A program made the translations under genes and the position numbers. This document shows, one piece after another, positions 34,893 to 44,006 of a DNA stretch of 64,000 bases (position 1 is the stretch's first letter; each line of letters starts with the position of its first letter). The DNA comes from Chlorobiota bacterium (GTDB lineage Bacteria > Bacteroidota > Ignavibacteria > Kapaibacteriales > NICIL-2). Where the stretch lies: contig JAOAGY010000006.1 in the NCBI GenBank assembly GCA_026415505.1, positions 1 through 64,000 on the forward strand, written 5' to 3'. The notes below the pieces were generated by a model that saw nothing but the letters and a program-made list of their open reading frames with translations, did no database searches and was not told the DNA's origin.

Positions 34893-35590
34893 TAGACATG
34901 CTGAACGTCGTCGTCCTGCTCGATGTGTTCGATGAGGCGAGCGACGTCGTCCATTTGCTCGTCGGTCAGCGAGACAGTCGATAGCGGAATCCACTGCAAT
35001 TGCGCCAGCTTCATCTCGATGCCGCGATCTTCGAGAGCGCGCTGCATGCGTCCGAAATCTTCGAACGACGTGTAGGCGGTGAGCAATCCGTCCTCCTCGT
35101 CGAACTCGATGTCGTCGGCGCCGGCTTCGATGAGCAGCAGTTCCATCTCCTCGCGAGCGCTCGGCTGAACGGGAACTTTGAAGACGCCGCGACGCTGAAA
35201 GAGAAATTCGACTGCCCCGTTTTGCGCGAGCGATCCGCCATACTTGTTGAAGTAGCTCCGCAGATTCGCAACCGTGCGCGTCGGATTGTCGGTCGCTGTC
35301 TCGATCATGAGCGCGACACCGTGCGGTGCGTAGCCTTCGTAGAGAACTTCCTGCAACGATTCCGCCTGACGCCCGAGTGCGCGTTGAATGGCAGCCTCGA
35401 TGCGATCTTTCGGCATGTTGTTGGCACGCGCTTCCTGCAGAGCGGCACGTAACCGAGGATTGCCCGCCGGATCGGTGCCGCCGAGCTTGACGGCAATGGT
35501 GATTTCCCGCCCGATCCGCGTGAACGTTTTCGCCATGCGGTCGTAGCGGGCGAACATTTTCGCTTTGCGCTTCTCGAATATTCTGCCCAT
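34877..35590 (-). CDS. YebC/TACO1-family transcriptional or translational regulator
   Basis: The 237-residue protein has the YebC three-domain fold. The N-terminus MGRIFEKRKAKMFARYDRMAKTF replaces the MAGHSKW of most bacteria and is the form I know from Bacteroidota, which supports the taxonomic inference. NNMPKDRIEAAIQRALG and YEGYAPHGVALMIE are conserved. Members act as DNA-binding regulators or relieve ribosome stalling at proline runs. The ATG at 35590 is used; the track extension to 35737 overlaps the pntA gene. A perfect -7 box is upstream. Confidence 0.93.
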   Translation of the reverse strand: MGRIFEKRKAKMFARYDRMAKTFTRIGREITIAVKLGGTDPAGNPRLRAALQEARANNMPKDRIEAAIQRALGRQAESLQEVLYEGYAPHGVALMIETATDNPTRTVANLRSYFNKYGGSLAQNGAVEFLFQRRGVFKVPVQPSAREEMELLLIEAGADDIEFDEEDGLLTAYTSFEDFGRMQRALEDRGIEMKLAQLQWIPLSTVSLTDEQMDDVARLIEHIEQDDDVQHVYHNIA

Positions 35591-35623
35591 GGTGGCTGGT
35601 TGGGTGGCTGTGTCAACGGGGCG

Positions 35624-35631
35624 CAAAGTTA
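35624..35631 (-). promoter_or_regulatory. -7 promoter box of yebC
   Basis: TAACTTTG matches TA-N2-TTTG exactly and is followed by CGCCCC. It lies 33 bases before the ATG and 18 bases past the pntA stop. Confidence 0.55.
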
Positions 35632-35648
35632 CGGCAGATGCCCACCGG

Positions 35649-36761
35649 TCAATCGCCGACAGTCGTCGCGTCGCCGAGCACCATCGCTGCGAGAATCTCG
35701 TCGTCGGTGTGAAAGCCGATCCCGTCGTCTTTGGCAAAAAGCTGGAGCAGTGCCGTCAGATTTCGCGAGAACATCACCGATGCATGTTGAGGTAGCTGCG
35801 CCGGCAACAGCAGCGGCGCCATGATCGTCACCCCGTTGGGAAGCACGACGTCCTCGCCTGGTCGCGTCAGTTCCGTATTGCCGCCGCTTTCGGCAGCGAG
35901 GTCCACGACGACCGATCCAGGTTTCATTGCCTCGAGCATCGGGCGAGTCAACAACACCGGCGCACGCGATCCCGGCACCGCAGCGGTCGTAATGACGACA
36001 TCGGCACGTGAAATGTGTGGCGCTAAGCCTTCACGTTGGCGCCGAAGCTGCTCTTCGGCGAGTTGCTTGGCATAGCCGCCGGCGGTTTCCGTGTCGCTCG
36101 TGCCGATCTCGATGGCGATGGGTCGTGCACCGAGACTGGCGATTTGTTCTTGTGCTGCGGGACGCACGTCGTAGGCTGAAACTTGCGCACCGAGCCGCCG
36201 TGCCGTCGCGATCGCTTGCAATCCAGCAACGCCCGCACCGATGACGACACACTCAGCCGGCGGTATCGTTCCTGCAGCCGACACGAGCATCGGGAAAAAT
36301 CGCGGCAAACGCTCAGCAGCGACGATCGCGGCACGATAGCCCGCTACAGTCGCCATCGAGGAAAGCACGTCCATCGCCTGTGCTCGGCTGGTGCGGGGAA
36401 TGTTTTCGAGCGCCAAAACCGATACGCCTCGACCGAGGAGCTGCACAATCGCATCGCCGTTTTTCCAGCGCTGCACCAGCGCGACGAGCACTTGCCCGGA
36501 GCGTAGCATCGAGGCGATGCCGTGCGGAAACGTCAAGGCACAGAGCACGTCTGCCGTTTCCACGACGCTCGACGCGTTCGGCACGATCGTGGCACCGGCA
36601 GCGCTGTACTGTTCGTCCGAAAACGATGCCAGACTGCCCGCACCCGATTCGACGACGACGCGAAAACCACGCTCGACCAACCGGCGCACCGAATCGGGAA
36701 CGAGTGCGACACGCCGTTCGAGCTGATTCCACCGATATTCTGCGCAGATACCGATCGTCAT
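35649..36761 (-). CDS. pntA: NAD(P) transhydrogenase alpha subunit, NAD-binding part (PntAA-like)
   Basis: The 370-residue soluble protein belongs to the alanine dehydrogenase/PNT family. It has [36 protein letters not shown], the NAD-binding [18 protein letters not shown] followed by AYDVRP, and [17 protein letters not shown]. It corresponds to the separate PntAA subunit of three-subunit transhydrogenases, but no PntAB or PntB membrane subunit is next to it. The ATG at 36761 overlaps the selD stop (ATGA), so it is translated with selD. The alternative, a divergent alanine dehydrogenase, is less likely given the SRAQ segment. Confidence 0.85.
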   Translation of the reverse strand: MTIGICAEYRWNQLERRVALVPDSVRRLVERGFRVVVESGAGSLASFSDEQYSAAGATIVPNASSVVETADVLCALTFPHGIASMLRSGQVLVALVQRWKNGDAIVQLLGRGVSVLALENIPRTSRAQAMDVLSSMATVAGYRAAIVAAERLPRFFPMLVSAAGTIPPAECVVIGAGVAGLQAIATARRLGAQVSAYDVRPAAQEQIASLGARPIAIEIGTSDTETAGGYAKQLAEEQLRRQREGLAPHISRADVVITTAAVPGSRAPVLLTRPMLEAMKPGSVVVDLAAESGGNTELTRPGEDVVLPNGVTIMAPLLLPAQLPQHASVMFSRNLTALLQLFAKDDGIGFHTDDEILAAMVLGDATTVGD

Positions 36762-37942
36762 AGGCTGAACTGCTCGGAAATTTCGTCGCTTGCGTCGATC
36801 TCGACGATCACATACGGATCGCCGTCGTTGTGTGGCTCGCACGTGCCGATCGGTTCGGCGAGTGCTGCCAAACCGAACGATTCGAGCGCGAGACACATTT
36901 CGTCCCAATCGTCATCCTGTGCCGAGTAGCAAACGAGCAATCCGCCGCTGGTTTGGGGATCGCACAACACCGCCAAGTAGCGCTTGAGTAGTTTCCAGCG
37001 CTCGTCGAGCGAGAGTGCGCGATCGTCGCTCTGGGACCCATATGGAGCGCTGCGATGGGAAGTATCGAAGTACAGCTCGATCGCATCGCCGTAGCTTGCC
37101 CAGTTGCGGCGTGTTCCACCGGGAATGGCGTCCATGCCGATATAAGCATCGACCCACGGCAGTGTGGGAATGTCTTGCCAACGAATGCGGATCATGACCC
37201 GACTGCCGCGAGCGATTTCGACCAAATGCCCGAGCAACCCAAAGCCTGTTACGTCGGTCATTGCTGTCACGCCAGGCATGCGCGCCAGAGCCGGACCGAT
37301 GCGATTGAGCGTCGTCATCCAGCGAACGGCTTGCTCGAGGTCCTCGGCACGAGCGATGCCGCGTTTGTGGGCAGTCGTCAGAACGCCGATACCGAGCGGC
37401 TTGGTCAAGAACACTGCATCGCCGGCTGAAGCGGTACAGTTCCGCTTGAGATATGCCAGCTCGACGGTACCGCTGACCGCCAGTCCGTAGATCGGCTCCG
37501 GTGCGTCGATGCTGTGTCCGCCAGCCAGTGGAATGCCGGCTTCTTCGCACACGTCGCGACTGCCGCGAACGACTTCTGCTGCGACATCGGCGCCGAGTTT
37601 GTCGATGGGCCAACCGAGGATGCCGATCGCCATGACCGGTTCACCGCCCATCGCGTACACGTCGCTGATCGCGTTGGCGGAGGCGATTCGCCCGAAGTCG
37701 TAGGGATCGTCCACGATAGGCATGAAAAAATCGGTCGTGCTCACAAGCCCGATGCCGTTGCCCATATCGTACACGGCGGCATCGTCGCGCGTGTCGTTGC
37801 CGACGAGCAATCGAGGGAAGGAGCGCCGTCCGACCGTCTGACCGCGGAGGATGTCATCGAGCACACGCGGACTGAGCTTGCAGCCGCATCCTGCGCCGTG
37901 GCTGTATTCGGTCAATCGGACTTGTGACGATGATGTCGGCAT
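36758..37942 (-). CDS. selD: Selenophosphate synthase
   Basis: SelD makes selenophosphate from selenide and ATP for selenoproteins or selenouridine tRNA. At 394 residues it is longer than usual (about 345). The N-terminal catalytic region is [12 protein letters not shown], with Cys (not selenocysteine) at the active position. Also present are [44 protein letters not shown] and PQTSGGLL. No selA, selB or mnmH gene is in the window. It is the first gene of a selD-pntA unit, and a variant promoter box lies 25 bases upstream. Confidence 0.95.
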   Translation of the reverse strand: MPTSSSQVRLTEYSHGAGCGCKLSPRVLDDILRGQTVGRRSFPRLLVGNDTRDDAAVYDMGNGIGLVSTTDFFMPIVDDPYDFGRIASANAISDVYAMGGEPVMAIGILGWPIDKLGADVAAEVVRGSRDVCEEAGIPLAGGHSIDAPEPIYGLAVSGTVELAYLKRNCTASAGDAVFLTKPLGIGVLTTAHKRGIARAEDLEQAVRWMTTLNRIGPALARMPGVTAMTDVTGFGLLGHLVEIARGSRVMIRIRWQDIPTLPWVDAYIGMDAIPGGTRRNWASYGDAIELYFDTSHRSAPYGSQSDDRALSLDERWKLLKRYLAVLCDPQTSGGLLVCYSAQDDDWDEMCLALESFGLAALAEPIGTCEPHNDGDPYVIVEIDASDEISEQFSL

Positions 37943-37966
37943 GTGTGTGCGGTTGGTTGTTCACTC

Positions 37967-37975
37967 GCAAATTAC
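37967..37975 (-). promoter_or_regulatory. Variant -7 box of selD
   Basis: GCGTAATTTGC lies 25 bases before the selD ATG. The same core appears in the two shared island elements at 8.29 and 11.61 kb. It equals the TA-N2-TTTG box with one base deleted. Confidence 0.35.
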
Positions 37976-38089
37976 GCACGGCTGGGAGATGATACCGTCA
38001 GGTGCGGTGGTGCGGCTCTGTCCCGATGCGGATGTGCCGCTCGAGGTGCGGGTGTTTTAGATCGGTGCCGCGAGAAACTTCCCACTCCG

Positions 38090-38120
38090 TTGGACAGAGA
38101 GCAGGGAGTTGCTACTTTTG
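38090..38120 (+). promoter_or_regulatory. Promoter of the outer-membrane protein gene (-33 TTG, -7 TACTTTTG)
   Basis: TTG at 38090, then 20 bases, then a perfect -7 box TACTTTTG at 38113. The ATG is 27 bases further on, preceded by GTGGAGG. The same TTG-N20 spacing is seen at 58283. Confidence 0.65.
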
Positions 38121-38146
38121 TTCTCGTCGTTCAGTGGAGGCTTGTC

Positions 38147-39193
38147 ATGTGGCGTCTGGCGATTGTTTTCGCGTTCGGTAGTGCCGCAGCAGTGGCGCAG
38201 TACTGCCGCGACTGCCCACTTCCCCAGCGGAGCGGAAAAGAGGACACGTCGGTGTACGTCCTGCTCCGCGATCGCACGCGCATCGAGAACTGCCGCTCGA
38301 TCGTGCGGACGTTCTTGCCGGGCAGCACTGTCCAGGCGGTGCGTGTGCAATATCTTGCCGGCGGCATTTGCCGCGATACGATCGTGCCGATCGTCAGCGT
38401 GCTCGAAGTCGGTGCCGTCGGATTGGGACTCGACGGACAACCGCGTATCGTGCCGATTCTGCCGGTTCGGCAATTCGAGCGCCGCGAGCGTCCGCCCGAA
38501 CCGAGTGCATCGTTCGTCGAAGTGACAGCGGTCGGCGGCGCCACCGGCAAAGACACTTCCGTTCGCCGCATCGGTTCGTCGCAATTGTTTCCCAGTGTCG
38601 AAGCCATCGTAGCGCCGTTCGGACGGATGCTCGGCAGTCGGTGGTCGCTCGGCATTCTCGGCGGAGCGAGCAGCGATGGCACGCGCTGGCGCATCCCGCT
38701 CGGTGCACACGTGCGCTATTGGTTCGCACCACAAGGAGAGCTGAGCATCTCTGCCGGTTATCGTCCCGATTCCTGCACGTTCAACGAACGCACACCGATC
38801 GTGCTCGGCGACGATTATCGCCAGGTGCCCGTGCCATACGAACGCACCGACCCCTCGGCTGCATACGTGCTCGATTACGTCGAACACCCCACCGGCTGGC
38901 AACCGTTTCTTTTTGTCGAAGGCGGTGCGCTGTTCGATACCGACTTCGAGGGTGCCGGACGCGAGCCGTCGCTCAATCCCGACGACTACGGACAATGGTT
39001 CGTCGGCGCCGGCGCCGGCACGACAGCGTGGCGATGGCTCACATTGGCGATTGCGTACCGCTACCAACGCCTCAACGTCCGTACCCCGTGCGCTGTTTGC
39101 CCGCCTGGTGTGGATGCGCCGAACAACTACGTGGTCAATACGGCGAACCTGCACTCGCTACTGCTGAAAATCGGCATTCACTTTCGCTTTTGA
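38147..39193 (+). CDS. Outer-membrane beta-barrel protein
   Basis: The 348-residue exported protein has a signal peptide MWRLAIVFAFGSAAAVAQ. Residues 20-110 form a Cys-containing N-terminal part (CRDCPLP, GICRDTIV). From about 130 alternating amphipathic strands follow (LGILGGASSDG, LGAHVRYWFAP, LTLAIAYRYQRLNV), ending in the C-terminal aromatic signature IGIHFRF of barrel proteins inserted by Bam. The start has GTGGAGG upstream and a good promoter; the track start at 37943 is far upstream. It leads a three-gene envelope unit. Confidence 0.82.
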   Translation: MWRLAIVFAFGSAAAVAQYCRDCPLPQRSGKEDTSVYVLLRDRTRIENCRSIVRTFLPGSTVQAVRVQYLAGGICRDTIVPIVSVLEVGAVGLGLDGQPRIVPILPVRQFERRERPPEPSASFVEVTAVGGATGKDTSVRRIGSSQLFPSVEAIVAPFGRMLGSRWSLGILGGASSDGTRWRIPLGAHVRYWFAPQGELSISAGYRPDSCTFNERTPIVLGDDYRQVPVPYERTDPSAAYVLDYVEHPTGWQPFLFVEGGALFDTDFEGAGREPSLNPDDYGQWFVGAGAGTTAWRWLTLAIAYRYQRLNVRTPCAVCPPGVDAPNNYVVNTANLHSLLLKIGIHFRF

Positions 39194-39211
39194 TCACCGG
39201 GAGAAACCCGC

Positions 39212-41287
39212 ATGAAAGCACTGACTCTGATTGCTATCGCATTGCTGTGGACATTGCTGCAGTGGTCGTGCCAGAGCGCCATCGAGCCGACGGCGGAAAT
39301 CGTCCCGACCCCGGTGACGGTCGTCGTGCGCGATCAGCGCGGTCAGCCGATCGATGGTGCACGCGTGCAGTGGATCGTCACCCGTCGCGGCGCAACGCAA
39401 GCACAAATCGACGCCGCATTCGCCAGAGCCGTCGGATCGAACGAAGCATACACCGGAAGCGCCGGCATCTCTGGCACCGTGGTCTTCGAGATTCCTGTTC
39501 CGGTCGCCGACGAGCAAGTGCTGATCTTGCTACGAACGACACCGCCGCCCGATCCCGGTTACCGCGGCATCCAGAAAAACGGCGATTGGCGACTCGACAC
39601 GATCGTGCCGTGCGGTCCGACGGCGGTCGAGCTGGCTCTGGTGCGGCAATTCCCCGTCGCCTGCAATCAGCCGGCGCCGTGTTCGGATTTGTCGGTGCAG
39701 CTCGCACCCGGTAGCACGAGCACAGCCACCCAAGGGGATTTCGTCCAAACCGACGAGGACGTCATCGTCCAGCAAGCGAGCGTCTCCGGACAGTTGCCGC
39801 CCGGCGTTCAAGTCGCGGTGCGTGTTCGTATCGGAAGCGGTGCACCGCAAACGCCGCCGGTACAGGTGCCGCGCGGTCAGCCGTATCGGATCGAGTTCGT
39901 CGTCACTGCCGCACCATCGGCGCAGTCCGTCGATACGACGTTGCAGGCAACGGTCGTCGTCGTGCGAGCCGATGGCTCGCCATGTTGGCAGTGCACGTTC
40001 GCGCTTCGCATCGTGGTGCGCCAGCCGATCTTGTGCGACTGTCCCCCGAACGGCGTTCGTCGGTCGCTATCGATCTCCGCCTGTATCGGCTCGGTGCGCG
40101 ACACGACGATTGCGATCGGACTTGCCAATGAGAGCCAGCAATGCATTCTCCGTGTCGTCGTAGAACCCAATCGTAACGAAAACGTCGCCGAGCTAAGCAT
40201 CCTACGGCTGTACGGAACGGGAACGAAAAGCGGCATTCCACCCGGTGGTCGGCTCGATTCGCTCACGATTCGCTTCGCGCCGACGCAAGCACGAACCTAT
40301 CGCGAGACATTCGTGATCCGTTTGTATCGTCCGACACCGGAGGGTATGCAAGCGTGCGACAGCACGATCACGATCGACGTTACGGCAACCAGTGCCAATC
40401 CATCGTTTGCCATCGATTCGGTACGCTCGACGATTTTCCAGTTCGCACAGAACCGCTACCAGCCCGACACGCTCGTCAATTGCACCAGGCGCGACGATCC
40501 ACGGAGCCGCGGCACTCTCTGCATTCGCAATACCAGTTCATGCGTGCTGTCGGGCACGATCCAGCTCCAGGGAAGTAGCCTCTTTGCCGTCGACAGCAAC
40601 AACCGAAGCGTCAATCTTCGGCTGCAGCCAGGTGCAGACACATGCATCACGGTCGCTTTTGAGCCAACGACTTCTGCTGTGTACCCCTTGGGACGCTGCA
40701 ACCCTGCACAGCGAAATTTCAGCGCGACGGTGATCGTCAGAACCGCCAATCAAACAGCCACGGTGCCAGTGTATGGCTACGCCGAACTCGACGTGCAGTG
40801 TGCGACGAAGGCGACTGCGGTGCTCTACGAGTTCGGCACGCAGGATGCCAATGGCACGCGCTACTTCATCACGCTCGACATCCTGCCGAACGAGAACACG
40901 CTCATCATCAACGAACAAACCGACGGCAACACCGACTCGGTGGAGATTTACGTGCAGCGCATCGTGACCACTGGACCGCCGCCGAACGATGCCAACATCA
41001 CCAGTGCCGTGCTCGCTACAGGGAACGTTTCGCAGGTGGAGTTCAACATCGTCGCACGCAACGTTTTGACGCTCCCGCAGGACATTTGCTTGCTGTTCAA
41101 CCAATACGGCTGTTCGTTCGACCCGACGCAGTGGACACGGCAGCCGACGGTTCGCGAAGGCGATATCGTGCTGTTCCGTTTCGGTCAGTCGTACGGCATC
41201 ATGTGGGTGAAAAAGCTGTCGTGGAGCAATCGAAGTACGCAAGCATTGCCACAAGTGGAGGTGCTGACATGCTATCCGTTCAATTGA
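39212..41287 (+). CDS. Large exported protein, probable lipoprotein, with repeated Ig-like domains
   Basis: The 691-residue product starts MKALTLIAIALLWTLLQWSC, a signal peptide with a Cys at 20 but an imperfect lipobox (LQWSC). An Ig-like/CarboxypepD_reg-like domain follows (VTVVVRDQRGQPIDGARVQW), with further beta-sandwich domains rich in Thr/Val and Cys pairs (PCWQCTF, LCDCPPNG). The last domain ends with VLTCYPF. No catalytic motif is visible. It lies 18 bases after the barrel gene and overlaps the next gene by 19 bases, so it is probably a surface or periplasmic partner of the barrel. Confidence 0.7.
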   Translation: MKALTLIAIALLWTLLQWSCQSAIEPTAEIVPTPVTVVVRDQRGQPIDGARVQWIVTRRGATQAQIDAAFARAVGSNEAYTGSAGISGTVVFEIPVPVADEQVLILLRTTPPPDPGYRGIQKNGDWRLDTIVPCGPTAVELALVRQFPVACNQPAPCSDLSVQLAPGSTSTATQGDFVQTDEDVIVQQASVSGQLPPGVQVAVRVRIGSGAPQTPPVQVPRGQPYRIEFVVTAAPSAQSVDTTLQATVVVVRADGSPCWQCTFALRIVVRQPILCDCPPNGVRRSLSISACIGSVRDTTIAIGLANESQQCILRVVVEPNRNENVAELSILRLYGTGTKSGIPPGGRLDSLTIRFAPTQARTYRETFVIRLYRPTPEGMQACDSTITIDVTATSANPSFAIDSVRSTIFQFAQNRYQPDTLVNCTRRDDPRSRGTLCIRNTSSCVLSGTIQLQGSSLFAVDSNNRSVNLRLQPGADTCITVAFEPTTSAVYPLGRCNPAQRNFSATVIVRTANQTATVPVYGYAELDVQCATKATAVLYEFGTQDANGTRYFITLDILPNENTLIINEQTDGNTDSVEIYVQRIVTTGPPPNDANITSAVLATGNVSQVEFNIVARNVLTLPQDICLLFNQYGCSFDPTQWTRQPTVREGDIVLFRFGQSYGIMWVKKLSWSNRSTQALPQVEVLTCYPFN

Positions 41288-43314
41288 TCGCAGTGCTGCT
41301 CGTGGCAGCGTGCGTCGCTGCTGGGCAAGTCGAACCGCTCGATGCCGTCAACACACCGGGCGACGATCGCGCTGCGGCGCTTCGCGTCGATTCGAGCGGG
41401 ATCGAGTTGTGGATCACCACGACCGTGCCCGATCAGCCGACGGCACGCATGCTGCGCGTTTTTCGATCCAGCGATGGACGCTTTGTTCCGGTTGAGTCGC
41501 CCGCCGAGCCGATCAATGCCGCTTCGACGGTGCGCCGCTCGGCACGAAACGGCTGCGCGACGTTCCCGCTGTGCTCGCCGGACTACGGCGTGTTTGTCTC
41601 CAACCGGCTGTTCGACGGCAAAGACTTCGACAACGACCTTTACCAGATGCAGTGGACGGGCACACGCTGGAACGTTCGGCGGCTCGACTCGGTGTGTTCG
41701 CCGTGGTGGGACGACACACCGTCGCTTTCGCCCGATGGGCGGCTGCTCTTTTTCGCATCCGACCGCGATGCACACGACCGCGGTGGGACCGATCTCTTCG
41801 TCAGCCGATGGCTCGATTCGGCATGGAGCGCTCCGACGAAGCTGGCGATCTCGACCGATCGCTGGAACGAACAATCGCCGCTGGCTGCTGCCGACGGATA
41901 CTTGTACTTCGCCACCGATCGCACGGGCGACTTCGACCTTTGGCGTGTCCCATACGACCCGACCACCGGAGCGACACTCGGCACACCGGAGCCGGTGCCC
42001 TTCCCGGGCGTCAATCAACGTGGCTCGAACGAAGGTCACCCTGCATTCGCCGAACGCGGCACGATGTTTTTGTTCAGCAGCGATCGGAATCGCGCGACCG
42101 GGTTCGACATTTACGCTTATCGTTTGCCGGCACGCCCCACCGATTCGCTGACGGTTCGCGTGGTCATTCGCACACGAGTAGTTGACTGGCTCACCGGTGC
42201 AGCCGAAGATTCCATTGCGGTGTATCCGAACCGTCCCGTTCGTGTGCGCGATCTTGCCACCGGCGCCGAGCGCACAGCGACGACCGATGCCGAGGGTGTC
42301 GTCCGTCTTGCGTTGCCGTTGCGACTGGTCGAACGATGGCAAATCGAAGCGATTCCGCATTCGGCACGCTACGTGTCGTCGCGCGATACGCTCGAAGTGA
42401 GCGGCGCTTGTCCGGAATCACCGGTTCACACACTCGTGGTGTGGGACACTGCGACGATCGTTTCGTCCGAATGCGTGCAGGATTTTCCTGTCAAAAACGT
42501 GCGCTTTTTCGTCACGGGCTATTGGTGCCCGACGACCGAACGATACGCGCCGTGGCTGCCGTGTACGTCCATCCTGACAGTGGACACCTGCAACACGGTC
42601 TTCTACGAACAGCCGCGCATGGCATGCACCGAGAACGAAATGTTTCGCTATCGGCTCGTTTTCGTTCCGCCGCGTGTCGAGCAGATTCGTCGCGAGGGCA
42701 GCGCCTGCATCGACATGGCAGAAGCACGCAGCAAAGGACCCCAGTTCGCCCGTGACGTCGATGCTGCCATCGGGCGTATCATGAGTTCGATGGCATCGGC
42801 ACTGCAAGCACCGTGTGTGCAGCGAGCGATCGTCGAAGGGAAAAAAGTCACCGTCACTGTCACTGGGTGGACTGATCCGCGTCCGCTCGACCCGACGTGC
42901 ACGTACACCGGACCGACGATTGCCGTGCAACAAGGCATCGTTCGTCTCGACACCAAAGACAGTCCGTATCTCGACGGCGACAAGCTTCCGGGCGATGGGC
43001 GCATCGCGTTCGTGCGTTCGAAGGCGGGCGGCAATTACCTGCTTTCCCAGCTTCGCGCGTTCTATACTGCCTTGTTTCTCGATCGGCTGTGGGAACAGCA
43101 GTTGCCCACCTATGCCGCACTCAAAGCCAATGGACAATTGGAAGTGGTCGCCGTCGGCAAAGCCATTTCGCAGGAGAATCGCGATTTCAGCGAGCGCCGT
43201 TCGATCGAGGTTCGCGTATCGGTACCGATGCCCGATCGGCGCGTCGTTGCCGGTCAGGTTCCCGCGCCTGGTTCACTGGTGCGGCTCTGCCGACTGCACT
43301 GCGCTCAGCACTGA
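41269..43314 (+). CDS. TolB/WD40-like PD40 protein with C-terminal OmpA-like region
   Basis: The 681-residue exported protein has signal peptide MLSVQLIAVLLVAACVAAGQ. From about 50 to 290 it has PD40/WD40-like propeller repeats (TPSLSPDGRLLFFASDRD, QSPLAAADGYLYFATDRTG, HPAFAERGTMFLFSSDRN). A carboxypeptidase-regulatory-like domain follows (about 300-380), and the C-terminus (GQLEVVAVGKAISQENRDFSERRSIEVRV) resembles the last helix and strand of an OmpA peptidoglycan-binding domain. This layout is common in Bacteroidota envelope proteins. The ATG at 41269 has GTGGAGGT upstream. It completes the three-gene envelope unit. Confidence 0.78.
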   Translation: MLSVQLIAVLLVAACVAAGQVEPLDAVNTPGDDRAAALRVDSSGIELWITTTVPDQPTARMLRVFRSSDGRFVPVESPAEPINAASTVRRSARNGCATFPLCSPDYGVFVSNRLFDGKDFDNDLYQMQWTGTRWNVRRLDSVCSPWWDDTPSLSPDGRLLFFASDRDAHDRGGTDLFVSRWLDSAWSAPTKLAISTDRWNEQSPLAAADGYLYFATDRTGDFDLWRVPYDPTTGATLGTPEPVPFPGVNQRGSNEGHPAFAERGTMFLFSSDRNRATGFDIYAYRLPARPTDSLTVRVVIRTRVVDWLTGAAEDSIAVYPNRPVRVRDLATGAERTATTDAEGVVRLALPLRLVERWQIEAIPHSARYVSSRDTLEVSGACPESPVHTLVVWDTATIVSSECVQDFPVKNVRFFVTGYWCPTTERYAPWLPCTSILTVDTCNTVFYEQPRMACTENEMFRYRLVFVPPRVEQIRREGSACIDMAEARSKGPQFARDVDAAIGRIMSSMASALQAPCVQRAIVEGKKVTVTVTGWTDPRPLDPTCTYTGPTIAVQQGIVRLDTKDSPYLDGDKLPGDGRIAFVRSKAGGNYLLSQLRAFYTALFLDRLWEQQLPTYAALKANGQLEVVAVGKAISQENRDFSERRSIEVRVSVPMPDRRVVAGQVPAPGSLVRLCRLHCAQH

Positions 43315-43327
43315 ACACATCGGCTCG

Positions 43328-43335
43328 TAAATTTG
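43328..43335 (+). promoter_or_regulatory. -7 promoter box of the thioredoxin-fold gene
   Basis: TAAATTTG, followed by CCGCGGTAA, matches TA-N2-TTTG exactly. It lies 38 bases before the ATG. The extended string is shared with the box at 18195 (TAAATTTGCCGGCGGTAA). Confidence 0.5.
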
Positions 43336-43373
43336 CCGCGGTAAGTGTTTCACCAACCGGCAAGCGTTCCCTC

Positions 43374-43979
43374 ATGCGTTCTCTCGGCATTGCTCTGCTT
43401 TCGTTGGTCGTCGCTGTAGCATCGAGCGCACAAGGCTACCGCGTCGGCGATTTCGTCGAGGATTTCTCGCTTCCCTCTACCAAAGGCGGCAGTGTGTCGC
43501 TTGCCTCGCTCGGTTCGGTGCAGGGCGCGATCGTCGTGTTCACGTGCAACCACTGCCCGTATGCGAAAAAGTACGAGGATCGCATCATCGCGCTCCACGA
43601 CGACTACGCCCCCGAAGGGTATCCTGTCGTTGCGATCAATCCGAACGATCCGAGCCAAGTGCCGGAGGATTCCTTCGAAAACATGGTCAAGCGTGCGACG
43701 GAGAAAAACTATCCCTTCCACTATCTGTTCGACGAGACGCAGAACGTCGCTCGTCGCTTCGGGGCAACGCGGACGCCGCACGTGTTCCTGCTCCATCGGG
43801 AAAGCGACGGCAAGTTCCGCGTCGCCTACATCGGCGCTATCGACGACAGCCCCGACGATCCGAAAGCTGTCGAGCACGAATACGTGCGCAACGCCATCGA
43901 AGCGCTCAAGGTCGGCTCGAAGGTGGACCCGACGTTCACCAAAGCCGTCGGCTGCACGATCAAGTGGCGGAAAAAGTAG
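43374..43979 (+). CDS. Exported thioredoxin-fold / AhpC-TSA-type peroxiredoxin-like protein
   Basis: The 201-residue protein has a signal peptide (MRSLGIALLSLVVAVASSAQ). The thioredoxin fold is of the peroxiredoxin-like family with the redox motif FTCNHCPYAKKYEDR (CxxC), a later DETQNVARRFGATRTPHVFLL (cis-Pro in TP), and an extra Cys near the C-terminus (VGCTIKWRK). It is probably a periplasmic thiol oxidoreductase. The ATG at 43374 fits the signal peptide; the track start at 42897 lies inside the previous gene. It converges on the TonB receptor gene, 27 bases away. Confidence 0.87.
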   Translation: MRSLGIALLSLVVAVASSAQGYRVGDFVEDFSLPSTKGGSVSLASLGSVQGAIVVFTCNHCPYAKKYEDRIIALHDDYAPEGYPVVAINPNDPSQVPEDSFENMVKRATEKNYPFHYLFDETQNVARRFGATRTPHVFLLHRESDGKFRVAYIGAIDDSPDDPKAVEHEYVRNAIEALKVGSKVDPTFTKAVGCTIKWRKK

Positions 43980-44006
43980 TCGGCCGCATCTCCATTCCGC
44001 AGCCTG

